Assembly (NCBI RefSeq): GCF_014898815.1
Contig: NW_026515445.1
Span: forward strand, 1-64,000
Source: Panonychus citri
Taxonomy: Eukaryota; Arthropoda; Arachnida; Trombidiformes; Tetranychidae
Direction: 5' to 3'
DNA: 64,000 bases
Part shown: piece after piece, positions 45,501-54,143 of the stretch
Layout: each line of letters starts with the position of its first letter
Position numbering within the stretch: position 1 is the stretch's first letter
Notes under the pieces: model-generated
Told to the model about the DNA's origin: nothing
The model's database searches: none
The model's input: only the letters and a program-made list of their open reading frames with translations
Position numbers and translations under genes: made by a program

Positions 45501-48500
45501 TTCTGGACAAATGATTTTATCTGTTTGATCAACGATTAACTTATCAGCAGTTAAATTTTTTCTTTGCTCTTTAGATAGAACTGTTTGATTTTCAATAAGA
45601 TTCGAGTCTTGATTGTTTGAATTTTCATTATCAATATAATCAATTTTTTCATTGATAATCTCATCAGGACTCATTTCAGTTTCAGAGACTGAAACCTCTT
45701 CAACATTTTGATCAGGACTTGGCTCTGAAAGCCAATCCAAACTTTCAGAACTGAAAAACTTTTCAACAACTTTCTGAACTTTTTCAGGTAAAGGTCCATA
45801 GAAAATTTTAGTTTCACTAATATTCACAATTGAAAGTTCGAAATCTTCAGGATTTAAAACAGTCACACTTCCCTTCGAACATCCAACGACAATGAATGGT
45901 CCGCGATATCGAGGAAGTAATTTTTTACTGTCTTCAGTTTTACCATAGCGCTTTCTAATTAGAATCGCATCACCAATCAAATACCCGTGGCTCATTCCGA
46001 GAGGGCATTTAGAATTCACATAGTATTGTTGTTGAGCCATGAGGCGAGCATGAGCAATTTTTCGAGCCTCAATGACTGAGAATTCTGAAAATTCAATGTC
46101 CAGTTCATTATCGATTGGTTTCCTTGGATGTATTCCAAACATCAAAAAGAAAGGGCTGAACTTTGTTATTTTATGCCTCGAGGCATTGATGGCAAAAATC
46201 GAATCATTTAAAATTTCTTCTAAATTTGAAGCATCACCTTGAATAAGTTGTGTTCTTAATCTTTCACAGATTGTTCGGTTGTTTCTCTCTACTACACCCT
46301 GAGATTGAGGGTGATAGGCGCTTGAAATCGCATGTCGAATGTTTAGAGACTTCAAATAATCTTCAACTTCATGGCTAAGAAAGTTCGTTCCACGATCCGA
46401 TTGAATCACTTTAGGTAATCCGAATATTTTGAAATATTCCTTGAGGAATCGGATTACATTCGGAGCCTTTTGATTAGGGTACATTTTAGCAAAAACGAAT
46501 CTAGTCGTAGTATCCACAAGAACCAAAATTATTTTACTTTTCTGTCCTCCGAGGGACATTGGACCAGCAGCATCCAATTCCAATCTCTCAATTGGATTTA
46601 CAGGAATCGGTTTCAAACAAGCATCTAAGTAAATAGTACTTGCTGGTTTTGCCAATTGACACGGTTCACACTCACGACAAAGTCTCTTTACTTCATCCAA
46701 TAAATAAGGCATCCAATATTTTCTTGCCATTTCGAAGTAACTTTTTTCAGAACCAAAATGTCCTCCAAGGGATGAATTATGTTCTTCATTGAACAATTTT
46801 TTCAACAATTCCAAGTTGATTACAATCCTTGGAGCTTCTTTGATGTCAGTTGATCGTCGATACAAAATCCCATCACGAAGATGAAACTTACGATATTTTG
46901 GCGAATTAGGTTCAACAGCTAAAGCTTCAATAGCTTCTTTGCAAAAACGATCATTTCGTTGAAATGATTCAATCTCTTCACGATATTGAATCTTTGGTTT
47001 GGTGTACAAAATTATCTCTGGTTTCCTTTGAGATATAATAGTCTTTTCTAGACCCAAATTCACTAAGTTAACACCGAGTTCATACACTTGATCGATCATT
47101 TCATTTTGATTTTCAATCTCGAGATTGAAATGGAGTAAATCTTCAATATAATCCTTTTCTGGATCGATTATTTTTCGATGAGTCCACTCACTTTGTTGTC
47201 GTGAAAAACAATCTGACGGGTGTAACTTGCCTTCTTTGTAAAGGACTTTATAACTGAATCCACCGAGAATTATTGACCATCTCTGTAGTCGTGCGTTTTT
47301 GAAATTGACCCTCGGAAGTTGGCACAATGCATGGTGGTCAGTCTCCACCAAAAACTCTTTAACTTCAAGAAAGTGACGAAACTTTCGAACGGCAACCAAA
47401 ACAGCCAACAACTCTTTCTCTGAGGTAGAATAAGGGACTTGATGTTTTAACAGTTTCTGCGAAAAGAAACTAATCGGTTTCCAAAATTTGACTTTATCAA
47501 TTGGAACATCAGAATTTTTCTCAAATCCTTTTGGTACGGGATAGTCCAAATCTTCCTGAAGAAGTATCCCACCGACGGCTTTATCTGATGCGTCTACTGA
47601 AATTTTCTTTCGTAGATAAGGATCAAAGTGTACAAGTTCAGTTGTAGCAATTAATGATTCACGAAGAATATCCAAGTTTTTCTTATCCTCAGGAGTTAAT
47701 TTAAATCTTCTCTCCTTGTTAATCAAATGGTAAAGGGGACAAGCCAATTGCGAGTAATTGAGGATATAGCGCGAAAAGTAATTAAAACATCCCAATTGAC
47801 TCTGAAGTTCTTTTAAACTTTTGGGATACGGTAAATTTTTCAAGGCTTGAACCTTATCAGGATCTGGTCTTATTCCAGTTCCACTTACTATGTGACCTAA
47901 TAGTAACAATTCTGTGTACCCAAATCGGCATTTTTCCATTCTAACCTTGAGGTTGTAATTTCTTAATCGTTTCAGAACCAATTCAGTATTTACCATGAGT
48001 TCTTCCCAAGTTTTTCCCAAAACTGGTACATCGTCAAAGTACCCAAGACATTGACGGTATTGTAGTCCTTCAAGCACCTTATTAACTAATCTCTGAAAGA
48101 TGAAAGGTGCTCCTTTCAAACCCATAGGTAATCGCAGGTACTCGTATTTTCCATCAGGTGTACAAAAGACAGTTTTATGTCTCTCTTCAGGAGGAATTTC
48201 GATTTGATGGTACCCCTGACACAGATCGAACATATTGAAATATTCTGATCCTCTGACTGCTTCGAGGCAGTCGTCAATTCTGGGCATCGGGTAATCAGGA
48301 ACTCGAGTTATATGATTAAGGCTACGAAAGTCACATACAAGTCGATAACTTTTACCATTTTTACCTTCTTTTTCAACTAATAGTGCAGGGCTACCTCCAT
48401 CAGCTTCCGATTCTTGAACAATTCCAGCCTCAATTAGTGCACCAATCAAATCTAAGAAGATTTTTCTCTTCTCTGGAGAACACGGATAAGGTTTCTGTGA

Positions 48501-51500
48501 AGGAACAGCATGATCACCAATATCGATCTTCACTTTACACACTTCATATGGTACACATCCAAGATCATGACGATGCTTAGCGAAAACATCCTCATATCTT
48601 GAAAGAAGTTCCTTGATCTCATCTTTCTTTTCTTGATTCAAATCAGGATTAATTACTTTATCAATTTCCTTTTGAAAATCATAATCACGAGGTTCAGTTT
48701 TGAAACTGGCAACGAGGGGAACATTCAATTCTTTTTCGGTGAGAAGTTCATCTTCTTTTGGAACAATGCAAACTTTGCAAATACGTTCAACTTCCTTTGG
48801 TCTCTCGACGATGTCGTAATCAGGAGTTGTAACAGCATCTTCTGGATGATTAACAATAACCTGAGTCTCATCTTTTCTGCAACATCGTATATCAAATTCA
48901 GCACCAAACAACAATCCATTAGGTTCATAACGTACGAGAACTTCATAATTATCTCCATCAGACTCGAGTCTCATATAAAACAAATGCATGAAGATATTAC
49001 TCAGCAATAAAACTGGAGCAAAATCTTTTACGAGTAAAACTCTACAAGCTCGAGCATCAGAAATTCTCGGATGTTTGATCACTAAATAAGTATACCCACA
49101 AGCTTTGAGGTACGATTCAGACACAATTCCTTGTAGAATTAGATCAGTACTGATTACATCAGCTCCCATTTTTTCAGCAAGAGCGTAATCCATCACACAA
49201 ACTGCAGCTCCTGTGTCTAAGAGCACAGATCCATCGATCACAATTTGTTTGTTAAGGTTTCGAAGCCTTATCGGGACTAACGGCATATCTTCCATTTTCT
49301 TTGAATTGAGATAAGTGATCGAAGGTTTCGAAACCTCATTCAGTGAATACAGGGCAATTCAGCTAACTTGTTGGTTTTCTTTTCACTATTACTCCAAAAC
49401 TACTTGGCCGATAGGGTCCACATTTCGTTTACGGAAGTTTGACCGATACTCAATTGTCATATTTCAAGGTCAAGGTCATAAAGGTTATTCATGAAAGAAC
49501 GTACTTGAAGGTCATTTGAAGAACTTTTTTAAAACTAGAAATTTTTTTCAGCCTACATGTGATGTTTTATCCTTCCTTTACTTACAGGGTCTGATTCAAT
49601 TTACTTTCTGTAAAAAGTTATCTAAAGTAACTGATTTTGTTTTAGCGCAATACCAACGTTGCTTTGTGATATTTTTATTTTTTGACTTCATAACCAGACT
49701 TAAAAAAATTTCTAGTTTTCAAAAAGTTCTTCAAATGACCTTCAAGTACGTTCTTTCATGAATAACCTTTATGACCTTGACCTTGAAATATGACAATTGA
49801 GTATCGGTCAAACTTCCGTAAACGAAATGTGGACCCTATCGGCCAAGTAGTTTTGGAGTAATAGTGAAAAGAAAACCAACAAGTTAGCTGAATTGCCCTG
49901 TATAACAATCGTACAGTCTTTGTGCTTTTTTCAGCATCTTTATTTTCACTTGGTTTCTTTTCTTCCTTTGAGGGAGGTTTACCTTTCCCTTTATTCGGAC
50001 AGTCACGGGAATAATGGCCTTGACCAAAACATTCCCAACACTTTATTTGAGAGTTCGGTTTCCAATCTGATCTTCCATGAGATCGTCTCTCATTTCCATC
50101 TCTTCTTGCACTAGGATAACCACTATCCTTTCGGTCTCCACCTCTATTTCTAAAGTTTTGAGACTTTTCCAATTCACGATTTTTACTTTCAAAGTAATAC
50201 AAGTTCAACAAGTCTAAGAAATCATTCATTGATTTGTTAGCACGTTGGTGAAACACATCACGTTTCACATAAGCAGGTATCCTTTCCAATAGGATAACAA
50301 TCAAAGTTTCATCCGAAACTTTCCCCTGACTCTTGTAAATCAAATCTTTAAGATTCTCGATAAACTCAGCAGGCGGACATTTGAAATCATATTTCAAATT
50401 CATCAGCTCATGAAGAGCAGCAGATTTAGTAGCAGGTCCCATCAACTTCTCAAACAACTTCTTGAGATACTCTTGATATTCAGTTACCTCTACTCCAATC
50501 GAATCAGCAATATGCAATAAACCATGGGAAAATCCTTTTTTCAGGCAACGAAGCCTAGTGTCATCATCAACACGCTCCAGAGCTAGGCGTCTCTCGGCCC
50601 GCTTCACCCACTCGTATGGGTCTTCACCCTTCTCGAACTCCTTAATCTTTGGATCAGGGACATAAGCAGGTACGAAACTAGAATTTCTATTCCTAACCTC
50701 AGGAACAACAGGTTCAACGGGTTGCCTCTCAACAGCAGGTCTTACGATACGTTCCGAACCAAACACCTCACTAGTTTCATCACCTTTCAGCTCATCAATG
50801 ATCTTCACCAACAGATTTCTTGTTCCAATACCCAGTGGTAAGCTTTGAAGCTCTTCAGGAGTAACAGCCACAAAGGACTCAACAGATCGACCAACGATCT
50901 TTATTATTTGTTGGATCTCACTTTCGCTAAATAAAGCTAATCTTAATTTTCGCAACCATTCTGGTGATTCAAATCGTCTCACTTCTTCATGAAGTAAATC
51001 CTTTACCTCTCTCTCAGAGAACTCAAAGTTTTGTAACAGAAAATTAGTCTTCACGACTTCCAATAATCGACGTGTTACTAAACTTCTAATAGGCATTGGC
51101 ACGCTCCAACCCACCAATAACTCTACAGCTTCGTCCTCTGAAAGGTCTTTAATTTTTCTATCAGCCATAACTGATTCACCAAGTTGAATATCACTCACAG
51201 AATTAGCACTTCTCGAAAGATTTCTAACAGATCTTGGGTTACCTCTAATTGAATTAGAATCCAAGGTCATCACACAAACTATGAAAGTTTTAATCTAAGG
51301 TACCACAAATAAGAAATCACGTCCGGGTCACCATATGAAGGGATTAGATTTAACAATCTCTTCGTTTTATTAGCACGAAGATAAACTCTGAAGGTTTGAT
51401 TGCCCTTCTCGTCAATCTCGTGTTCAAAGTGATTTCAGATTTGTAGATTATTAGATTTACCACAAGTTTTGAAACTTGATTCTTTTATTAAAAACTTTCA

Positions 51501-53480
51501 AATTAAACATAAATATTAATTAAACACAATCGAAAATTAAGATAAATTAGCTTGAAGCTAAAACACAAGAAAAGATCTTAACAGTTTTTGGGACTATCGT
51601 TAATCTCCAACTTAACGTAATCTAATCTCTCTTAAGATAAATGATTAATATATAAAGAAACATTGATAAGGGGAAAAAGGGGAAAATCTTCATCATCTTG
51701 AAGATGATACATCAAAGGTTATAATAGGTAGACTTGAGTCTCAATCAAATTAATAATAGTTTAAGCTTTTTCTAACTTAACGGATACAAAAGATACAAAA
51801 CTTTATAAAGACAAAAATATGATTAATAGGCTTAATTTAGCCAAACGATTATTGAATCAAATTAGAAATTAATGATTAAGAAAATCAAATCAAAATTTGA
51901 GGAACCACTTTCTAAACCCTTCAATGATAGATTAGAATTAATTTAGAGTTATTTGATGTTTTTAGTAAGAGAAGAGACTAATTCAATTATTATTACCTTG
52001 AATCAGAAGAATTTGAAACACCGATTGAACATTCACCCAATGCTAGTGAATTTCCTCGTCTCCATTGACAATATCGAAGAAAATTACCAGTTTCATCATA
52101 AATTCTGGTTGTAAAACAGTCAATACACGAATTATTCAAAAATGGACACAAAATGATTGGTTCATAGTATGAATAGTGATCGAGTGTAATTATGGCTCGT
52201 GGATGAGTAAAACCGTAGTAATAAATTTGTGATATTGCTCGAAATACATTAATGATATTACGATGAGCAAACGTCCTTTCGTATGGGTGGGTAAAGACAG
52301 AGTAATTTCCATCGACAAAGTGGATTGAATATCGATATCTGGTATAATTACTGTCAGAGGAAAGAACAAGGAAAACATAACCAGGAGTCGCATCGAGAGC
52401 CAATGGAATGAAATCAATTATTCGAGTCCAGTTTTCTGTTAGAATGTCATTACCTGTAAGATAATGACCTTCAAAATCTCTTCGTAACATAGAAAATTGT
52501 CTGCTGAAGTTTTGCGGAGTTACATAACACTCTGGACCAGATTCGTTGAAAATATCAGCCTTCCAAAAAGTTGTCGTATTTTCACAATCGTTAGTTGACC
52601 TTTCAAAGTCATCGATTATCGAATTGAATGGAAACACTGCAATATGATCTCTTTGGGTGTGAGAATAAGATACTACAAGAAAAGAGAATGAAGATCCATC
52701 GCTAGTGTTAGAAAAAGAATCAACAAATCGAACTTTGTCAACAGAACCATAACGTTCATTAAATGATATCGAATACAGTCCCTTATAGTTATACCTCAGA
52801 ACATCAGGCATTTCGTTAACATTAATATCTGATATCTGAGAGATAAAGTAAACTGGCCTTAAGAGATCAATTGTTAGTTGGCCGAACGAGTAAATATTTC
52901 CTCTAAACTTGAAACTCTGAAAAGTTTCAAACGAGTCAACTGTGGATTCTACGGGAGAATGATAATTTTCCAAATAAGTACTAGTGTAATTGACATGGAA
53001 TCGCACAAGAGTGAATATGAGTACAGAGGTGTTATTTATATTGTATCCTGAGTTCACTCCAATTTCATACATTGAGTCATTGAAGGAAAGCAAACGCGGC
53101 ATGCGAATGATCCGAACACCACGAATGTGATCGACAAGTACAAAACCATTTTGAGTCAAGTTATAATGCGCGAAATTTGAATCGAGTCTGTTCCAGCTCA
53201 ACAGGTAGTGGTTGGGTCTCCGAGAATAAGCTGGATAAAAAAATGTAGAACTATCGCGTAAGCCAACTACGTTCGGTTCCGTGTTGAGAGTTTGATTCGA
53301 ATAATTAGTCGTGTAAAATTTGTCATCAGCGAAAAAGAAATAAGGCTGTTCTAAATTTAATAAGAAAATTGGAATCCAAACATTTGATTCGTGGATCAGG
53401 AGATGACAATTAACACCAACTATCGATGAGAGAAATATACAAATTAAAGAAAAACTTGTCAATGAAAATAAATGAAACAT
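42551..53480 (-). CDS. Sema/PSI/TIG-like membrane protein split by a Gypsy element (array gene 6)
   Basis: Exon 1 51997-53480 (signal peptide MFHLFSLTSFSLICIFLSSI, PSI-like CPFLNNSCIDC...YCQWRRG) has its own GTAATAA donor. Exon 2 42551-43337 has an AG acceptor right at the edge of retroelement sequence (TGTCAG then AGATTCTAG). The two halves are in matching phase and would give 756 residues, but the intron is now about 8.66 kb and full of a same-strand Ty3/Gypsy element. Normal splicing may fail. Exon 2 codes STHHIVNPCF, a short SSPPPPPPPSPPP linker, helix LLIILLVIAFIISMIAPVVF and a tail like that of array gene 4. Exon 1 is the near twin of array gene 5. Confidence 0.65.
43329..49295 (-). CDS. 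pol: Gypsy Pol with RING/TRAF-like and REXO1-like C-terminal extension
   Basis: 1988 residues. Protease DTGA at about 27-30. RT with YFDD at about 419-422. RNase H acids in SVDAS (568) and ETDHH (653). Integrase HHCC zinc finger (839, 846, 873, 876) and D-D-35-E (908, 967, 1003). The usual Gypsy Pol ends near 1180. Here a further 800 residues follow: a linker, a cysteine-rich RING-like cluster (C1486-C1510, then C1534 to C1592, TRAF-like spacing), a basic/Ser linker, and at about 1872-1971 a domain with the frame of REXO1-type DEDDh exonucleases (VVYETFVKHSNI, TKFHGLTRDDI). The catalytic D and E of the first motif are H and A, and the D of the second is H. The last few residues and stop come from array exon 2, so the natural end is lost. 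Confidence 0.85.
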   Translation of the reverse strand: MEDMPLVPIRLRNLNKQIVIDGSVLLDTGAAVCVMDYALAEKMGADVISTDLILQGIVSESYLKACGYTYLVIKHPRISDARACRVLLVKDFAPVLLLSNIFMHLFYMRLESDGDNYEVLVRYEPNGLLFGAEFDIRCCRKDETQVIVNHPEDAVTTPDYDIVERPKEVERICKVCIVPKEDELLTEKELNVPLVASFKTEPRDYDFQKEIDKVINPDLNQEKKDEIKELLSRYEDVFAKHRHDLGCVPYEVCKVKIDIGDHAVPSQKPYPCSPEKRKIFLDLIGALIEAGIVQESEADGGSPALLVEKEGKNGKSYRLVCDFRSLNHITRVPDYPMPRIDDCLEAVRGSEYFNMFDLCQGYHQIEIPPEERHKTVFCTPDGKYEYLRLPMGLKGAPFIFQRLVNKVLEGLQYRQCLGYFDDVPVLGKTWEELMVNTELVLKRLRNYNLKVRMEKCRFGYTELLLLGHIVSGTGIRPDPDKVQALKNLPYPKSLKELQSQLGCFNYFSRYILNYSQLACPLYHLINKERRFKLTPEDKKNLDILRESLIATTELVHFDPYLRKKISVDASDKAVGGILLQEDLDYPVPKGFEKNSDVPIDKVKFWKPISFFSQKLLKHQVPYSTSEKELLAVLVAVRKFRHFLEVKEFLVETDHHALCQLPRVNFKNARLQRWSIILGGFSYKVLYKEGKLHPSDCFSRQQSEWTHRKIIDPEKDYIEDLLHFNLEIENQNEMIDQVYELGVNLVNLGLEKTIISQRKPEIILYTKPKIQYREEIESFQRNDRFCKEAIEALAVEPNSPKYRKFHLRDGILYRRSTDIKEAPRIVINLELLKKLFNEEHNSSLGGHFGSEKSYFEMARKYWMPYLLDEVKRLCRECEPCQLAKPASTIYLDACLKPIPVNPIERLELDAAGPMSLGGQKSKIILVLVDTTTRFVFAKMYPNQKAPNVIRFLKEYFKIFGLPKVIQSDRGTNFLSHEVEDYLKSLNIRHAISSAYHPQSQGVVERNNRTICERLRTQLIQGDASNLEEILNDSIFAINASRHKITKFSPFFLMFGIHPRKPIDNELDIEFSEFSVIEARKIAHARLMAQQQYYVNSKCPLGMSHGYLIGDAILIRKRYGKTEDSKKLLPRYRGPFIVVGCSKGSVTVLNPEDFELSIVNISETKIFYGPLPEKVQKVVEKFFSSESLDWLSEPSPDQNVEEVSVSETEMSPDEIINEKIDYIDNENSNNQDSNLIENQTVLSKEQRKNLTADKLIVDQTDKIICPEIDRRVTRGMRKQLDESLIVNFMILKAIKFQDFKPTIKAEKRFDCDVSTKSLFPLNFMIIRDHVTPSKVFPYKHGQFEGLRSVKNFPSLLLFDFNCHSSEKSLNFVNLLNMETIPECEEIVEVYPSPVLYPDGVYPAPLPTAELPEYLSVKSFNEAKKNVLAQAKNKQELNELFIKMIKEKLQLNVIASISVLELIDFSEVPRGLKSSYIHHPNLLEIVKVITCCLCGQISIDPVACSECESWYCQLCANWLQNLISEVSFTPIQKPQDFLCVTNKCVISVYLRDKYSCFKTLDNEKVYESYLEASFLCRRTHCLTQVKPLEFLKHEANCRKGLLDTDFDPEINSSFLIGPTSREVMKKPKSFASVVPAHLRVKSTQADKSHELHWKQNFELWACLLHQRDQHPEDPLLGPRKIRRFTNLSLNHWTNWKRLDDPGAPIYEGEKFIQDIGFEPIIGSIPGPEVKTRFPTITWSRVPDYLIRSSEAWLRKSMEVSRLNRTRSTFSLSTVSSNDPESPFVRIDPFSRMYEPEYKDVILEILKTFPSIMVINPNLKEVKKEPSSSSSFHNQTVRANKRRKLYDAFINRPKPNLEVLKPEIAELIKENSVELPDKDKIYGLHVACVRLDDGGGKFIHRACWIVIIDANLEVVYETFVKHSNISMMDTKFHGLTRDDIKFAKNLDSAKDQVLKYLVTCKAIVGAGLINHLKNLGFYPDEISYLQPKCQRF
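49350..49900. mobile_element. 551-bp TA-flanked MITE between gag and pol
   Basis: Long inverted ends of about 190 bp starting CAGGGCAATTCAGCTAACTT, with TA on each side (49348-49349, 49901-49902). No coding capacity in the middle. Tc1/mariner-type by its TA target. Removing it with one TA (553 bp) leaves gag and pol in the same frame, 475 codons apart from start to start, so it inserted into a single gag-pol frame. Confidence 0.9.
49756..51273 (-). CDS. gag: Gypsy Gag with CCHC zinc knuckle
   Basis: 505-codon ORF, of which about the last 45 codons are read from the MITE and are not Gag. Residues 200-370 are the capsid-like Retrotrans_gag region (DPYEWVKRAERRLAL, LKKGFSHGLLHIADSIG, LLERIPAYVKRDVFHQ). 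The zinc knuckle is CWECFGQGHYSRDC at about 412-425, which packages RNA. The N-terminal 160 residues form a helical matrix-like part. Gag would originally have continued into the protease without a stop or shift. Confidence 0.85.
   Translation of the reverse strand: MMTLDSNSIRGNPRSVRNLSRSANSVSDIQLGESVMADRKIKDLSEDEAVELLVGWSVPMPIRSLVTRRLLEVVKTNFLLQNFEFSEREVKDLLHEEVRRFESPEWLRKLRLALFSESEIQQIIKIVGRSVESFVAVTPEELQSLPLGIGTRNLLVKIIDELKGDETSEVFGSERIVRPAVERQPVEPVVPEVRNRNSSFVPAYVPDPKIKEFEKGEDPYEWVKRAERRLALERVDDDTRLRCLKKGFSHGLLHIADSIGVEVTEYQEYLKKLFEKLMGPATKSAALHELMNLKYDFKCPPAEFIENLKDLIYKSQGKVSDETLIVILLERIPAYVKRDVFHQRANKSMNDFLDLLNLYYFESKNRELEKSQNFRNRGGDRKDSGYPSARRDGNERRSHGRSDWKPNSQIKCWECFGQGHYSRDCPNKGKGKPPSKEEKKPSENKDAEKSTKTVRLLYRAIQLTCWFSFHYYSKTTWPIGSTFRLRKFDRYSIVIFQGQGHKGYS
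51316..51333 (-). other. Primer binding site
   Basis: TGGTGACCCGGACGTGAT on the minus strand, two bases inside the LTR edge. Its complement ends in CCA like a tRNA 3' end, as needed to prime minus-strand DNA. I cannot name the tRNA from the sequence alone. Confidence 0.8.
51336..51923 (-). repeat. 5' LTR of the Gypsy element (588 bp)
   Basis: Bounded by TGAAGGG and CCCTTCA (TG...CA with 7-bp inverted ends). Inner edge next to the PBS, outer edge directly at array intron sequence (ATGATAGATTAGAATT). The only copy in the window. Confidence 0.85.
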
Positions 53481-53514
53481 TTTGTTCCAGAGACGGAAAT
53501 ATAAATATTCAACT

Positions 53515-53615
53515 TTTCATTGTTTCATTTGGATGTCTCAATTGTGTTTTGAAGCAATTGTGGAAGCACAATAAGGATAACACAAGGATTATATTCATTG
53601 GATAATTATCGAGAT
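53515..53615 (-). promoter_or_regulatory. Conserved upstream block of array gene 6
   Basis: Same variant as at 40615, including GGATAACACAAGGATTATAT, 40-135 bp before the ATG at 53480. Identity with the gene 5 upstream region runs on to about 53700. Confidence 0.55.
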
Positions 53616-54143
53616 TTATACTCATCCTCTAATCAAAATGTTCATAATTTCTTAATGACAATTAGATAGTTTTATTTAAGGCTAAATGAATTTATTTGAA
53701 CTTTTATCGGATCAATTTTCGATATTCAGAATGTAGACTAATAATAAGCTTGAATTCAAAATTTCTTTAAAAATTGTTTCAAAAACTTTCAATCGAAAGA
53801 CATAATTAATGTCCATTCTATCGGACATTTCTCAAACTTTCCGAAAAAGTGACTTATTATTATTCACACGTGAATCTCTGGCCTGTAAACACGGAATTCA
53901 ACGAAAGAAAGCTCGGCGTTTTAACTCTTTTCTTTAATTCGCTTGTTGAAATCTAAACAGTGAAAGTGAAAAATCTCAGAAATAAATAGAGAAAAGAAAA
54001 CATGAACTGTTCGTTTTGAAGTTCGAAATGTTTCCATTCGCATGATCGATAAATATTGTTCTGTGAAGTTCAAAATTTCATAATCTCCATCTATGGGACA
54101 ATTAAGTATTTATCTTTAATTACTGAATATATTTTAGAAAAAA
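53616..54143. other. Spacer downstream of array gene 7
   Basis: The first 90 bp are the shared upstream region of genes 5 and 6. About 53930-54075 resembles 18040-18160 (GAAGTTCGAAA, GAACTGTTC). No gene seen. Confidence 0.4.

Larger units (their letters stand above)
43338..51923 (-). mobile_element. Ty3/Gypsy retrotransposon, single LTR, split by a MITE
   Basis: On the minus strand: LTR 51336-51923, PBS 51316-51333, gag 51273 down to about 49900, MITE 49350-49900, pol down to the exon 2 edge. There is no 3' LTR, and Pol runs out into array exon 2, so the 3' end was deleted. Protease, RT, RNase H and integrase motifs are intact, but the copy lacks what it needs for transposition. It sits inside the intron of array gene 6 in the same orientation as that gene. 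Confidence 0.85.

Noticed and set aside
48633..49010. 125-codon plus-strand ORF opposite the pol start
   Set aside because: Antisense shadow of protease/RT coding sequence with no recognisable features.
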